Shown piece after piece: positions 23,084 to 35,245 of a DNA stretch of 64,000 nt (position 1 is the first letter of the stretch; every line of letters begins with the position of its first letter). The DNA is taken from contig VYZI01000236.1 of assembly GCA_013397695.1 (NCBI GenBank), forward strand, positions 147,547-211,546, given 5' to 3'. Under the pieces are notes generated by a model. The model made no database searches and had not been told where the DNA came from. It was given only the letters and a program-made list of their open reading frames with translations. The position numbers were made by a program, and so were the translations under genes. This stretch comes from Centropus unirufus. Its lineage: Eukaryota > Chordata > Aves > Cuculiformes > Centropidae.

Positions 23084-23227
23084 ATACCTCGGATAATCCT
23101 CACGCGCCCTTCCACTTCCGATGAGGATACAGACCAGTTGCCCCCAGACCCGGATGACTTTGAGCCCGACAGCACAGAAGGCCATGCCTATTCGGACTGT
23201 CTGAACAGTGCTTTTTATCCTCCCTAA
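23084..23227 (+). CDS. Terminal exon of the Scribble/LAP-like PDZ gene
   Basis: An acceptor (TCTTTCACATCTTGCTGAAG) opens a 47-codon exon in phase 0 that ends at a TAA. It reads IPRIILTRPSTSDEDTDQLP, then a very acidic Pro/Asp segment (PDPDDFEPDSTEG), then HAYSDCLNSAFYPP. The base composition here is richer in C and CpG than the surrounding AT-rich DNA, which supports coding constraint. It joins in frame to the exon at 11850 across an 11.1-kb intron. The ending NSAFYPP is not a classic PDZ ligand or any tail I recognise, and it does not look like the mammalian Scribble C-terminus. Confidence 0.75.
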   Translation: MPRIILTRPSTSDEDTDQLPPDPDDFEPDSTEGHAYSDCLNSAFYPP

Positions 23228-23231
23228 TAAA
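23226..23231 (+). promoter_or_regulatory. Polyadenylation signal overlapping the stop codon
   Basis: The stop region reads CCC TAA TAA AG. The canonical AATAAA begins on the second base of the stop codon, and T- and GT-rich sequence follows (GTGGTTTTATTG, TTTTTTGATGATG within 50 bases), as expected downstream of a cleavage site. A second AATAAA at 23702-23707 could give a longer 3' UTR. Confidence 0.55.
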
Positions 23232-24170
23232 GTACTTTTCAGGAAAGACTGCACCAGTGGTTTTATTGCCCATTTTTTGATGATGTTTTATGTAGTACTT
23301 GAACCGCTATGCCTTATTTGTAGGGAAAACTGTTGTGGGGGGTGGTGGATTTGAGCTGGGCGAGCAGAACCTGTGTTTGTATTTCTTTGCCTTTGAGCTT
23401 TCCTTTGGCCAGAAATTGTGCGCTTGGAACAAAATGCACTGAGTAAGATTAAGTGAATGTCACACGTTTCAATAGCTGCTGGCTAAGGGCATCCTATAGC
23501 ACCTGGATGCAATGGTGAAAAGAGAAGGTAATTTTCATTCAGAAGGTAATATACCCATTTGGGAGCACGCTGAAAACAATTGTATAGTTGTTTTGTTTTT
23601 TGTTTTTTTTAAAACATGTCCAGTTTTCATCTAGATAGCTTACCCTCTTGTCTACCCCTAGGCTCCTTTAAATTGTCCCTTTTAATGTTGTTTTCTATGA
23701 GAATAAAAAAGCCTTTTCTGTCTTTTAAATAGTGCTGGGTTGGTTTTTTTTCCCTGCAGAGAAATATTTCCTTTGGAATTCTATTTCTCGTGCTAACACG
23801 ATAAAGAGCAGTTCTACCCTATATATTGGTAATACAAGTGTATGTCAGATTTGAACAGGACCTGTAAGCTACATTTTATTAGATCTGAATGCAGAAGACA
23901 TCTTAAGCAGTTACTCACCTGAGAGTGAACTGAGAAGCAATGTCTCATGATTGAGAAATTGTCTGAGACTCCGCTACTGCTCCTTCAGAATGGCATATAA
24001 GCAGCACACCTTAAATATGCCTTACTGCAATATGTATTTCATGTGTGTGTATATATGAGGTAAGCATTTAAGAGCATAAGTGTACAACAGTGTTCAATCT
24101 TTTCATTGTCTTCACTGCTGTTCAGGTTTCTAAAATCTTTTGAGGTGCCTAATAAGAACCATTCGGAACT

Positions 24171-24217
24171 GAGGTTTTATTTGAGGTTTTATTTATTTTA
24201 TTTATTTATTTGAGGTT
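24171..24217. repeat. GAGGTTTTATTT / (TTTA)n simple repeat
   Basis: Two copies of GAGGTTTTATTT are followed by several TTTA units, a short low-complexity array. Confidence 0.8.
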
Positions 24218-24260
24218 GTTGTGGTAGTGTCTTAACTCAGGAGAGGGGTCTGCCCTGACA

Positions 24261-24290
24261 GACTTGTCATGACTTGTCATGTCTTGTCAT
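24261..24290. repeat. 10-bp tandem repeat, three units
   Basis: GACTTGTCAT, GACTTGTCAT and GTCTTGTCAT follow each other directly, and an isolated GTCATG follows at 24301 after a T run. Confidence 0.85.
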
Positions 24291-26811
24291 GGCTTTTTTT
24301 GTCATGTGCATAAAGTGTACATTGAGGGTATTTAGAATGTGCATACAATTAATTTTGCTGTAAGTATAATATAACACAACTCATTGACCTGGTGGATCCG
24401 CATCTTTTATTCACATTCTGAAAGATTTCTCAGGTCATCTTTCATATATGACTTGAATGAATACTGGTAACTGGGTTTTCAGGAATTAGGAATGTCCCAG
24501 GAGAGTTTGGCTATCACAGAGTTATAACAACATCTCCTACAAATAAAAGGGATATTTTATTTAGAAAAAATAGATTTGCGAAACCACTATGATATCAAGG
24601 TTTCTCTTGACTCTCAATTACATCCACTATGGCTTTTCATTATCTTGTACATCAGCATTTTAATAGAAGATAATTTATCAGCAGTAAGAATATTAAACTA
24701 ATTTTCATTAATTTGCACAATTAACATATGCTTTAGAATCTACTATGGCTTTAATAATAAAGACTGTATTATGTGCATAAGCATTCCAATTTGAACTAGT
24801 ATCAATGATGTTGATAAATGAAATTATATTTTAAAATATTGGCTTCCCATTCCTTTCTTCAAAAATAAACAGGATTTTCCCACCATGACTTAATGTTTGA
24901 TCAGAGCATATTGCAATAGTATCATCAAGCTTAGAAGCCATAAATGTTTAGCAATCCAGTGAGTAGCATATAGTTTATTATTGTTTTTTTATGTTGCACT
25001 AGACTGCAGAAAAAATAAACTCATTCTAGCGTTATAAACCAGCCCTGGGCTGCAGAATAAGCTACAGTTTAGAGTTAGTGAGATAAAGTAGGAGTTCTGT
25101 TTAGAACTCTATATTTAATATTTTTTCCTCTTCCTGCACAGGAGTTTGGTTTAGGTTCTTCATTAGGTCTTGGAAGTCAAAACCTTTGCTACCAAAATTA
25201 GATGTTCTCAACTAAATGCTGTCAGTATTCAGATAACTTCTAAACACCCCAATCTTTATCTGTCCTTTTCCAGTGAATTTGTTTTCAAGGCAAAGTTCAT
25301 ATTGAAGTGTATAAAATTTTGCTGTGGGTATAAAGTTACAGGGGTGACACTCTCTATGGAAAACAAATGGAAAAGATATTGAAAATTAACCCAAATTATT
25401 TCATAAATGGACATGGAACTTCACAAAATACTGAATTCAGAGCCTCTCCTACACATTTATTCAGGCTTTGCATAAGCAAAAGATAAATGGCTGGGATAGA
25501 TGATTGTGTTTAAGTTTGGAGGGGCAGAGATGGAGGTCAGATGCTGGTGTCCTTATCAGCACTGAGTAATGTCTCTTGAGGTTTGGTGTTTGATAAGTGT
25601 GGGCAGGGACAGAGGTGGAAAAGGCACAATGGGAGTTGGTCTGTTAATGACGCCTCGTATCCTGTGCCAGGTGTTTCCTGCTGACGTGTGAGGTACCTGG
25701 AAAAATTTTGCTGCCCGACTATGGAGTTATGTGAGGAACTGGCTTCTCCTTGTTCCCAGCTGCCACATCAGTTAAAAGATAGCTAAAAAGATATTTAATG
25801 ATTATTTAATGATTTCCATTAGCCACGTCATCCTTGCCATGTCCATCGTTGTGGAGGAAGGCAAGGCAAACAATACCACTTAATATTGCTGAGATAGAGC
25901 AACAATATTCAGGAACATCATGTGTACATAGCTGAAACAATGGTTTTCCAGCAGAAAAGAAGTTGTTTGGACCACTGCTGTCTGTACTCCTGGAGGACAG
26001 CAAATGTAGGACTTCTGTCCAAAATGTGGATCTGTTACCCAGTGTGCAATAGGCCAGTAACTATATCATCACGAGAGATATTCTTTTATTCAGGTTTGTG
26101 CAAATCTCAGGTGCTTGGATGTTTTTTCTCAAATCAAGCTCTCCTTAAGGGGTTTGTCACCTTCATTTATACACAAAATTACCCAAAGCTCTATGTTATC
26201 ATACATGTATATATATTTACATGTAGTTATAATAAATGCCAGGTCATTTTGCACCATCTATGCATGCTCTGACAGTCTTTAGTGATGTCTAGTGGTTGTC
26301 ACCCTAAAAATTACCTGCCAAGTTCACCTATTGGTCAACTCCTCCCATTCTCCTCCTAATTATTAGCTCAAGATGTCCAAACTGCTGGCTTGGAACTCTT
26401 TAATTTATTTAAGTTCCCAGTTCCGCATTGAAAAGTCGTGATAATAAATTGCGCTATTCTTTCCAAAAGCCTACTTTCTCTTATCTATAGAAAGCCGTAC
26501 AGCTGAACAAACTTTAATCCCATACCACAAAAATTATGAAAGATAATCATTAACTGGCACCCATCTTGTGTAAATCTCCTGCCTGCCTGATGGCCCTAAG
26601 ATATTTTGAAGATACTTGTAAACATCACGGGCTTTTACCAACAGGAATTTGCCAGCACAAGGATAATCCACTTTGACACAACTGACTTGAAAGACTCATG
26701 AAGAGGAGAAAGGGCTTGCATGGACTGTCATGCCAGAGAAAACAGAGTCTTTACGATCAATTTATTGTAATGTGTAGAAATAATCTTCCTTGTTTTTATC
26801 CTCAAATGTAG

Positions 26812-27079
26812 TCATAGTTGACCCTTTGGAGAAAATTTATCAAGGAGCCTCTTGTTCCCCATACGTGACATGTAAGGTCCAGCTTCCTCACATGCAAAGT
26901 AGAGACTGGGAAGTCTTCCTCCTTTTCCACGCCTGTTGCCTCCTGCTCTGGGAGTGTTTGCAGAGCCAGCGGAGCGGATCTGGGAGTGACAGTGGCAACT
27001 GCTGGGTGCCACGGCAGGAATGTGGACCCAGCTCTCCTAAGGATCAGCTTCCCTCCCTTGGCTCCCAGCCACCTGGAAG
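26812..27079 (+). ncRNA. Candidate isolated exon (non-coding or unknown protein)
   Basis: A possible acceptor (TTTTTATCCTCAAATGTAG) and a near-consensus donor (GGAAG|GTAAGC) bracket 268 bases that are clearly more GC- and CpG-rich than their surroundings. One plus frame is open throughout, with segments such as KVQLPHMQSRDWEVFLLFHA and SGSGSDSGNCWVP, but I recognise no domain. An antisense frame is open too. It could be an exon of a long non-coding RNA, an unknown protein exon or a chance pairing of splice-like sites. No partner exon was found. Confidence 0.25.
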
Positions 27080-29843
27080 GTAAGCCTGCTCCACATACAG
27101 CCCCGACATGTGCTTTTCGTTTCTGGGAGGAACATGCCATGAAATACCACCTAGAAGTGCTGCTGAGGTCCTGATGTTTGCAGGCACGTACATGTGACTT
27201 TGGGTGGATGTGGCAGAGTAACGTAGGGATACTTGTTGGACTGGTGGGCTGGGGCTGAGAGGAGGGTTCGCAGTCGAAAGAAGCTACAGAGCTTAACTTC
27301 TGGCTACTGCTGGTTACATGTAGTGAGGCAGCCTACCTGAATTTTGTGTCTGTTTTTTTATTTTAAATTTTTGACTTTTTAAGTGTAGAACATAAACTGC
27401 ATCTCCAAGTCAGATCTCTAGAAGTCACTGGAGATGTGACTTCTGTATTAGACATATTTTTAACTGGTTTATGTGGTTTAAATGGTTGGCTTTCAACTGA
27501 TTATGATATGATTGAGCACATCAGGGTCAGAATTAATACTGCAGACTGTTGAATACTGATGGTGTTTTTGATGCTGAGTTAATAAACACTAATGATTTAA
27601 GAAAGAAGCAGTGCAGATATATCACGTGTGATGCAGTCATTGGCTGCAGCCCTGAGCTACAGCTTTGTCAAATGAAATGAAAATGTGCAGTGAGAGAATT
27701 GCAGTACCAACATGAATAAAAACATAGCTGAGGGTGAAACACAAGCATTATGATAGTCATTTGCTTCTCTCTTAAAGAACAGCAGACCAAGTGAGCACAG
27801 AAAATATATCTGTGTAAATGTTTTATTTACACAATGCTACTATTGTAGATCTCCACCACTTGCTTCTTAACAAAACACTGTCCCCTCCTGCCCCCTTCAC
27901 TTTGTCTTTTGGGCTCATGTTAGGTCCTGCTCTGAGCAGAAAAACAGGTGTCAAGAGATCAGTGACTGTAACACAAAGAAGTAATTGAAAATAGCACAGT
28001 AATTTAGGCAATGTCTGTAACATGTTTTTTACTTAGCACCTGTTTACTATGCTTTCCCTTGTGAAGTAAAACAGGAAATATACAGTTACCAACCGTGTCT
28101 CAGAAGGTCCTTGGAGTAAAATAACCATTATTTCTATGTAGAGGTAAGAAATGTATTCCCATGATTATAAAACCCCAGATTTCAGTGGTGAAATGTCATG
28201 CTGAGCAAGATGCCGTAGATAACAAGCCTTTCTATGCTATCTCCAGGATCCTTATATATTAGTATTCATGCTACAAATGAGCCCTGCATCCGATATTTCT
28301 TGTGCTCCCTTATTTCAATGGAATGGCTTAAAGTTTGGTGTCATTTTCTGTTGCATTCTTAGCTTTTTAGCACTGTTCCTATCTCCAATGCAATCTGCTC
28401 CAGCTCCCCAGCACGTGGACAGTCAGAAGCACGATGCACGCAGAACATGAATTTGCCTTCATGGGAAGCAGAGCAATTGGATTTTCCATCATAGTAGTTT
28501 AATTTTTACATTTTTTTTCCCTTTTATGGAATCTAGTGTTCAAGATGTGGCAGCCACGCGCTGAAAAGGGAAGGTGTTCATTTCTTTCTTGCGAGTGCTG
28601 TTAGACACCCTTACAAGAATGTTGATGTAAAACACACTTGTAATACTGCATACTCTCATCAGCATTTCATGTTGGAATTATTATGAGTAAAATCAATTCA
28701 TAGTCACTTCCTTAGGTCTGTCTATAGTGATTGCCTTTGACATTCGCATGGGTAAGTTGTAACATGAAATCAGATTAAGTAGTGGGTAGAAAAGTGATTG
28801 ATGTTTAAGTCTTAGGGTAGTTATTATGAGTGCAAAGTTACAGACAGCATAAACTCTGGATAAAATTCTCCAATGGTGTAAGTGGACTTGGACATCTTGA
28901 GTCCAGGCTCATTGCACCACTGGCAGCCTGCTCGTTCACCAACGTGAGTGGACATTCCCCAGCATGGGGAGGGGAGTGACTGCCCTGGGAGCTGCTGTCT
29001 GGGAGCATCCTGGAAGCTGAGGTATCTCAGCTGCGCACACCAAGCACACACAACTGAACATGAATACCTGAGATGCTCTGGTCTTTGCCCATGTTTCAGG
29101 ACTTCTGCAAACAGGCAGGTTAATGGGAGTGAAGGTGCTTCATGTTTTTCACTTGTGCCACAGCAATGTAATCTGCTCTTCAAATCCCACTTACCATTGC
29201 TCCTTTGAGCATGGCAAGTAATACAAAGGCATTATACAGGTCCCTTGCCACAGGGATAAGTTTCAGCCTCACTGAAAGGATTTTGCAGATACAAACTTCT
29301 TGATACTGTTTACATTCCTACTCAAGAGCAGAGAACTACAGCTTTCATCTGGGTATTATGTCATTTACTATTGTTCATTTTATCCCAGCCTTTCCAGGAG
29401 ATGCAGTGAGGTGTATTTTTACTCTTGTGACATCAAGCGCATATCTATTGCATCTGCTGAAGCAGCCCCTGTAGATTTGACTGGTTCTTTGTGTTTGCCT
29501 TGTTGCACTCACTCGTTTGCTGGCTGCCTTACACTTCTGAAAATTCAGCTAAAAGGAAGACTGAAAAAAAAAGTGCCATTGGAGTAACTTTGTTTTGAAG
29601 AATATTTCAGAAAAAAACAGGCTAAAGTTTTTTTTCCTTGGCCAACTTTTCCTATGTAACCTGTATAGTCTCTTGTGTGATGACTTCTTTGACTGCCTTT
29701 TCTTCCAGTCCAAGGCTCTAAAGACCACGTAAGTATAGCATCTGTCAAGAAACAGCCAGAACACAAAGGAGCGTGTCTAGATTTGGCTGTCATTTCCATG
29801 AAGACAATTGAAAAATTATAGATGAAAAAGTTTTTTATAGATA

Positions 29844-29874
<31 letters not shown>

Positions 29875-32800
29875 TAGGACAGTCTTCTTTTAACAATACG
29901 TTGGGAAGAAGAAAGGGAAAGAATGTGTATTTTCTTCACCAAGGATTTAGTGAGTTGCTTAAACTGCCAGATTTACAAGGGGTTATGTGTTCCTTAATGA
30001 ACCACAGATTGACCAGAGAGCATATTCTTGCTTAATAGTAGAAAATATTTTCTGTGTGATTCTCTGTTCTTTCTGTTCCCCTTCCCTTGTTGGTGCATTC
30101 AGAACCAGCCTTGTGTGTGAATCACTTCTGAGACATGAGCCCAGCTGATGTGGGAACCAAGGGGTGTGTTATAAACCTTGGCAACCACATCAGAGCCACT
30201 GAGAGGTTCCCCCCATGCCGCAGTTTCTAATATTGGCCTTCTGACTTTATCGTTGGGGACCAGAGCCAGGTTATTCTTCTACAGTCAACTACAAGACTGC
30301 AAGTCTGTATGGGTATTATTTCCATTTTAGGTGCTCAGAGGCCACTTCTTGTATTTAGAGGTCCTCATATTGCCTGCTGAAAATTTTGCAATTCTTTCTG
30401 CATTTTGACAATTTAAGATGTTATGTCCTGATATTAGAAAAGGGGAGTACACGCTGTGTGGATGTTTATTAGGATAGCTCAGTCCTAAACATTCAAGAGG
30501 GAAAGATCAAGAATCAGCCTAAAACACTGCCTTAAAAATTGTTCTGTATGCTCTCCATGTAGCAATATGTATTGCCAGCTAATTGTATTTATCATTTTAC
30601 TTACTCGATAATCTCTGTGAACACAAGTTAGTACTACTGAGATATAGCTCATTAATTTTCATGGACTTCAGAACTATGACCTTTGGGGGTAAGGGGGGTG
30701 AGGAGGGAGTATAATAAGGCCAGTAACCAAAATCCCCCTTCAACAATTTGCTGTGATGCCAAAGTAACGTTTATTGTTATCAGAAGCAGCTGCCTGCTAT
30801 CTCTCCACACTTCTATTTGTGGATTTTCGACAGCTATAAGTGGAAACACACGCTGACCAGAAATCACCACCAGCACTGTCTCATACTTCTCTCTCCCAAC
30901 TCCAAAAGTACAGGGATATCTAACATGAAGTCAGGTTAAATCACTCCTGCTCAGGATATTAAGGTGGTTTTTTTTCCCTCTGGGAAATGGAGTTAGGAAA
31001 AAATGAAACAGCCTCTGGAAGAGGAGCCTTAGAGGAAAAGCAAATGGTAAGATATATTGAGAAATGTTGGTAATTTTTCTTTTTTTTATTATTTAATGAT
31101 AAGAAGGTAAGGAAAATCTGCTGTTGTACTTCATAATATTGCCCAGCTTCCTTTCACTAGTGTGACCCTGATGATTAAAACTTCATTAATTTATGTTAAG
31201 TTAATTATGAAGAGCACATTTCTGTGGCAATTATGGGAATGTGTTAATGCATTTTGTGTGCATGTGAAGTGCAGAAACTGATATCCAGTTCAATGTTGAT
31301 TTTTTTATCATAATCCAGATTGATAGCTAAGGAATTGTGTTTTTCTTGGATTTCTAGAGGGACTATTTAATGTCTTTGCACATTATTTACTATAAGTTTA
31401 TACCAGTAAATGGCAAAGGAAATAATTTACCTGTGTCTGGAGCATACTTAAAAGTGGCATTAAGATGTAGTGAGAATAGTAAAAAAACCAGCTTATTCCT
31501 AATTAGCCAAGGTTTGACACTCAGTTAATAATGTGCCTTGCATTAACATGGTTATTTTCTTGATGCCAGGAAAAGGGCAGTTTATTCTTGGCTTCACAAA
31601 GCTGTGAAAAAAAGTGGCCATCATTTTTGTTAAGAAATAAATTAACACTGAACTTTTTTAGCTGTTATCTTAAATAGTGGTTGTGTTGCCTTGGTTTGGT
31701 TTCATGGCAGGCCACAGTGTTTACTTTTGTTTAATCATGATGTTTTGTCTCCACTGGCTGCAGTCAAGTGAGACTTGGAAAGCTTCTGTGCTAGTTAACA
31801 GTTTAAAATGCAACCACTCCGAGGCAAGATGCATTGGGTAGGAAATACAGGAAGCACTGAAACAGAGTAATGACCTGGGATTAACGTTCCTCTTCTTTTT
31901 TTTAAAAAAAGAAGTATTTATCTAAACTGTAATATCTGTAAAAAACATTGCTGAAGCTTCAGCATGAAGTTATAGTATATTATTGAATCTTTTACTTGTT
32001 CATTGTCTCATTAATAAATTAATACTTTAGACAGTCCTCATTTTCAGTGTTTTTAGTTGATATGTAAATTCTAAAGAAACTCCTTCAAAATTAAAGCAAC
32101 TATAAAATTCACAAAAGCTTCAGGAAAACTTTTAAAGGAAACTTTTAAATTTTTTTTCTAGCTCATTTGTAGGGCAAAAGATATCGTAATGTAGTTAGAT
32201 AGTATGATTATTTAAGTGTGAACTATATCCTGATGTACAAAGACTTGAGCTGGTGACCTTAAGAGAAGCTTTTAAAAAATGCAGAGCTCTTGATTTGGAA
32301 CCCTAATCGTCTTCTGATAACTCGCTGTGCACATTATATACTAATTTTAAAAGGGCAAACCGGAGCAAACAGGGACCCCACTGATGGGAGCCACATTAAT
32401 GCCTGTGCCAGGTCACCTGCTGTTTGATTGTTTCAAAAACAAATCCTAACATGTTGAGCTAAGTGAGTCCCTGTTACCAGCAACAGGTCACATCCCTGTG
32501 ACTCTCAGAGGGGATGGAGCTGGTCCTGGGTTGGTGGGTTTCACGTTGCTCTGCTGACAGCAGAGGAATGCCCTGAACCTGTGCCAGTCCTCCCACGCCT
32601 TTCCCTGCCCCCTTACAGCTGAGCCCTAACCCTCTCCTCTGTCCCAACTCTCAATCTCTTTGCCTGATTAATCCAAACACCTTTCCTTCTGATTGCTAGA
32701 TAGATCTCATTTTGCCCCTACATTTTTTTCCCTGGCTTTGTACCTCCTGGGCTTTTATTGATTTTTGCCCTTTTCTCTTTGTTACATGCAGGTCAGATCA

Positions 32801-33019
32801 ATATTCAAACACTGCATAGCAGCAGTGTCAATCTGTGGTACAGATACTATTTGTACATGTCTTTGTTGATGCCTGTTCACATATTTAACTTCACTTGAGC
32901 AAATACATAGACTATGCTATATTATAGGTGCCATGAGGTGTCCGTTTTCAATACTTTATCCAATAAATTGGATGATACTTTATATATGTCTGACTGGAAG
33001 AACTTCTATTTTTTAATGT
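27080..33019. other. Gene-poor DNA
   Basis: I see no supported gene. It includes a TCTG/TCTA microsatellite (29844-29874). Open frames near 28.8-29.2 and 29.3-29.8 kb overlap on both strands and carry no motif. Confidence 0.45.
29844..29874. repeat. (TCTG)n(TCTA)n microsatellite
   Basis: About five to six TCTG units run into two to three TCTA units, a compound tetranucleotide repeat that is likely length-polymorphic. Confidence 0.95.
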
Positions 33020-35245
33020 TTATTTCATAGAAGCATGGATAAGGTAGGCACAAAGGGAGCTCAGGAGGTGTCTAACTCAGACTCCTGCTTAAAGTGACTA
33101 CAGGGTCAGACCAGGCTTCTTGGGGATTTATCCAGTCAGGTCTTGAAGACTTTCTAGCATGGAGACTGCACAGCCTATAGACAACCTCCTTCACTGCTGG
33201 GCTGTCCTCATGAAAAAAAGTTTCTTCTCCTATCAAGTCAAAATTATTCTTGTTTCAATTTTTCTCCATTTCACTTTCATTTTGCCATGCTTTTCTATAA
33301 AAATCCTGACTCCAACTCCTCAATAACTTCCAACAGGGACTGGGGTTGTTGCTAGATCACTTTTGGAGCCATCTTTTCTCCAGGCTGAACAAGGCCAGCT
33401 CTCTCAGCCTCTCCTTACAGAGTGGTCCAACCCTGACCATCTTGGTGGTCTCCACTGAACTTACTTCAGTCTTGCAAATTTTTCTATGGAGGGCCTCAAA
33501 CTGGATGCCTTATTCTAGGTGTAATTTAGTTAGTGTTGAGTAGAGGAGGATAATTCCTTCCCTTGCTCTACTGGTCATTGTCCTGTTAGCACAGCCCAGG
33601 ATGCTGTTGGCCATCCTGGCTGCGAAGGCCCACTGCTGGCTCATGCTCAACTCTCTGCACACCAGGACCACCAGGGGGTCCTCAGCCGAGCTGCTCCACT
33701 GCAAGTCGGACACCAGCCTGGATCACTGACAGGGGCCCTCCTTTCCCAGGTCCACAATGCTTCTTTTGGTACATTCCTTCAGCCTGCCGTGGCCTCTCTA
33801 AATGGCAGACTTGTCCTCAGGCAGGACTCTTCCTCCCAGTTTATCTGTAAACCTGGAGAGTACCCTGTGACACCTGTTCTGGGTCATCCATGAAGATATT
33901 TAACAGGATAAGTCTTGGGGCAGAGCCCTGCAGCACTCCGGTTTCTACTGTCCTCCAAGAAGAATACAAAGCATTAGTTGTAAATATCTGAGCCTGATTA
34001 CCCAGCCACCTGTTAAGCCATCTACTTGTCCACCACCCAGGCTGTCACATCCTAGTATGGCTATGAAAATATTGTGGGAGACAGCGTGGAAGGCACGTCT
34101 GGGTAAATGACATCCACTGCTCTCCCCTTGTTCACAAATCCAGTCTGTTCAGGTGTGGTTTCCTCTTGGTAAACACAAGTGCTGTTCCCAGCCACCTTCT
34201 TCCCACAGGCAGGTGTGGGTTCAGTCAACTCAAGTCATCATCCCTGCCCTGATCTTCACCCACTGCAAGGTTGCTCTTCTCCTCCCTGACCCCTCCTGCT
34301 AAGCACAGAGGTCTGGAAGATCTTGTTGTTGAAAGCTGAGGCAAAGACATGACTGAGTCATCCCAGCCTTATCCATACCGGCTTCCATCTCCTGTGCTGC
34401 CTTTTTTACACTCCAGCTGAGTTAAACACTCCCCATTTAGACATGTTGTTGTCCTGATAAGTCTGTTTCTCTTTCTGAATGTCAGCATGGACAGTCTTGC
34501 ATGTGTAAGACGTTGTTTTCACCGATGTACCAGATTTCCCAAGCTCCTTGTGTTTCCAAGTTGCCTCTCATGGGATCCCACTTACCAGCTCCTGAATGGG
34601 CTGAAGTCACTTCTCTTAAAGCTTAGAGTCTGTGTTCTGGTGCATGCCTTTCTGAGTCCCCAACAAGATCTTTATCTTCACTATTTCACAGTTGCTACAG
34701 CTGAGCCTGCCACCAAGAATCACATCCCCAGCCACTTCTTCATTTCTGAATAACAGATCCAGCTGTGTGTGACAGTGGCTGGCTCATCCAGTGCCTGTAT
34801 CAAGCAACTATCCTTGACACTTTCCAAAAATCCTCTGGGTTGCTTGTGTCCTGCTCTATTTTTCTCTAACAGGTGTCAGAAAAGTTAGTGTCTTCTGTAA
34901 AAAAATATCTACAATCCAAAGACTTCCCTGAGTTGTTTAAACAAGTTACTGTGAGGAGTGTTGCCCACTTCTTCGCCCCAGTCATGTTGCCTGTTGCATA
35001 GTCCCACTGTGATGTCAGCTTCATTGAGTTTTCCTCTGATTCCGACCTACAAGCTCTCACCCATTTCTGTTTTCCAACCTGTACAAGAGTTCCCCTCATC
35101 TGAGCTGCTTCATGCAGAGGTCCCTCCTTACCTTCCCTGTCTGTCTTTCTGAAGAGCCTGTGTCCACCTATTGCAGCATTATAACTGCGAGCTGTCCTGC
35201 CACATTTTTGTTAATTCAACTATGTTATAGTTCTGTGACCTATAT
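33020..35245 (-). mobile_element. Long, old CR1-type LINE copy
   Basis: The left end (TTTCATAGAAGCATGG) is a worn reverse-complement CR1 3' end, and the plus strand then follows the CR1 family text for more than 2 kb: CTCCAGGCTGAACAAGGCCA near 33380, GCAGAGCCCTGCAGCACTCC near 33930, GACATCCACTGCTCTCCCC near 34110, and a TAGTTCTGTGACC stretch near 35230. The minus frame 33713-33510 reads a remnant of the reverse-transcriptase end (MSQQWAFAARMANSILGCAN). Many indels and stops make it non-functional. It is more diverged than the copy at 15.7 kb, so it inserted earlier. Confidence 0.82.

Larger units (their letters stand above)
23232..26811. other. Possible 3' UTR, then gene-poor DNA
   Basis: The first 475 bases could be 3' UTR up to a second AATAAA at 23702. 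The remainder shows simple AT-rich repeats and no supported exon. Confidence 0.45.

Noticed and set aside
29844..29874. CRISPR-like regular repeat
   Set aside because: It is a simple tetranucleotide microsatellite with no spacers.
33510..33713. 67-codon minus frame as a small gene
   Set aside because: It is a CR1 ORF2 remnant inside the long old element.
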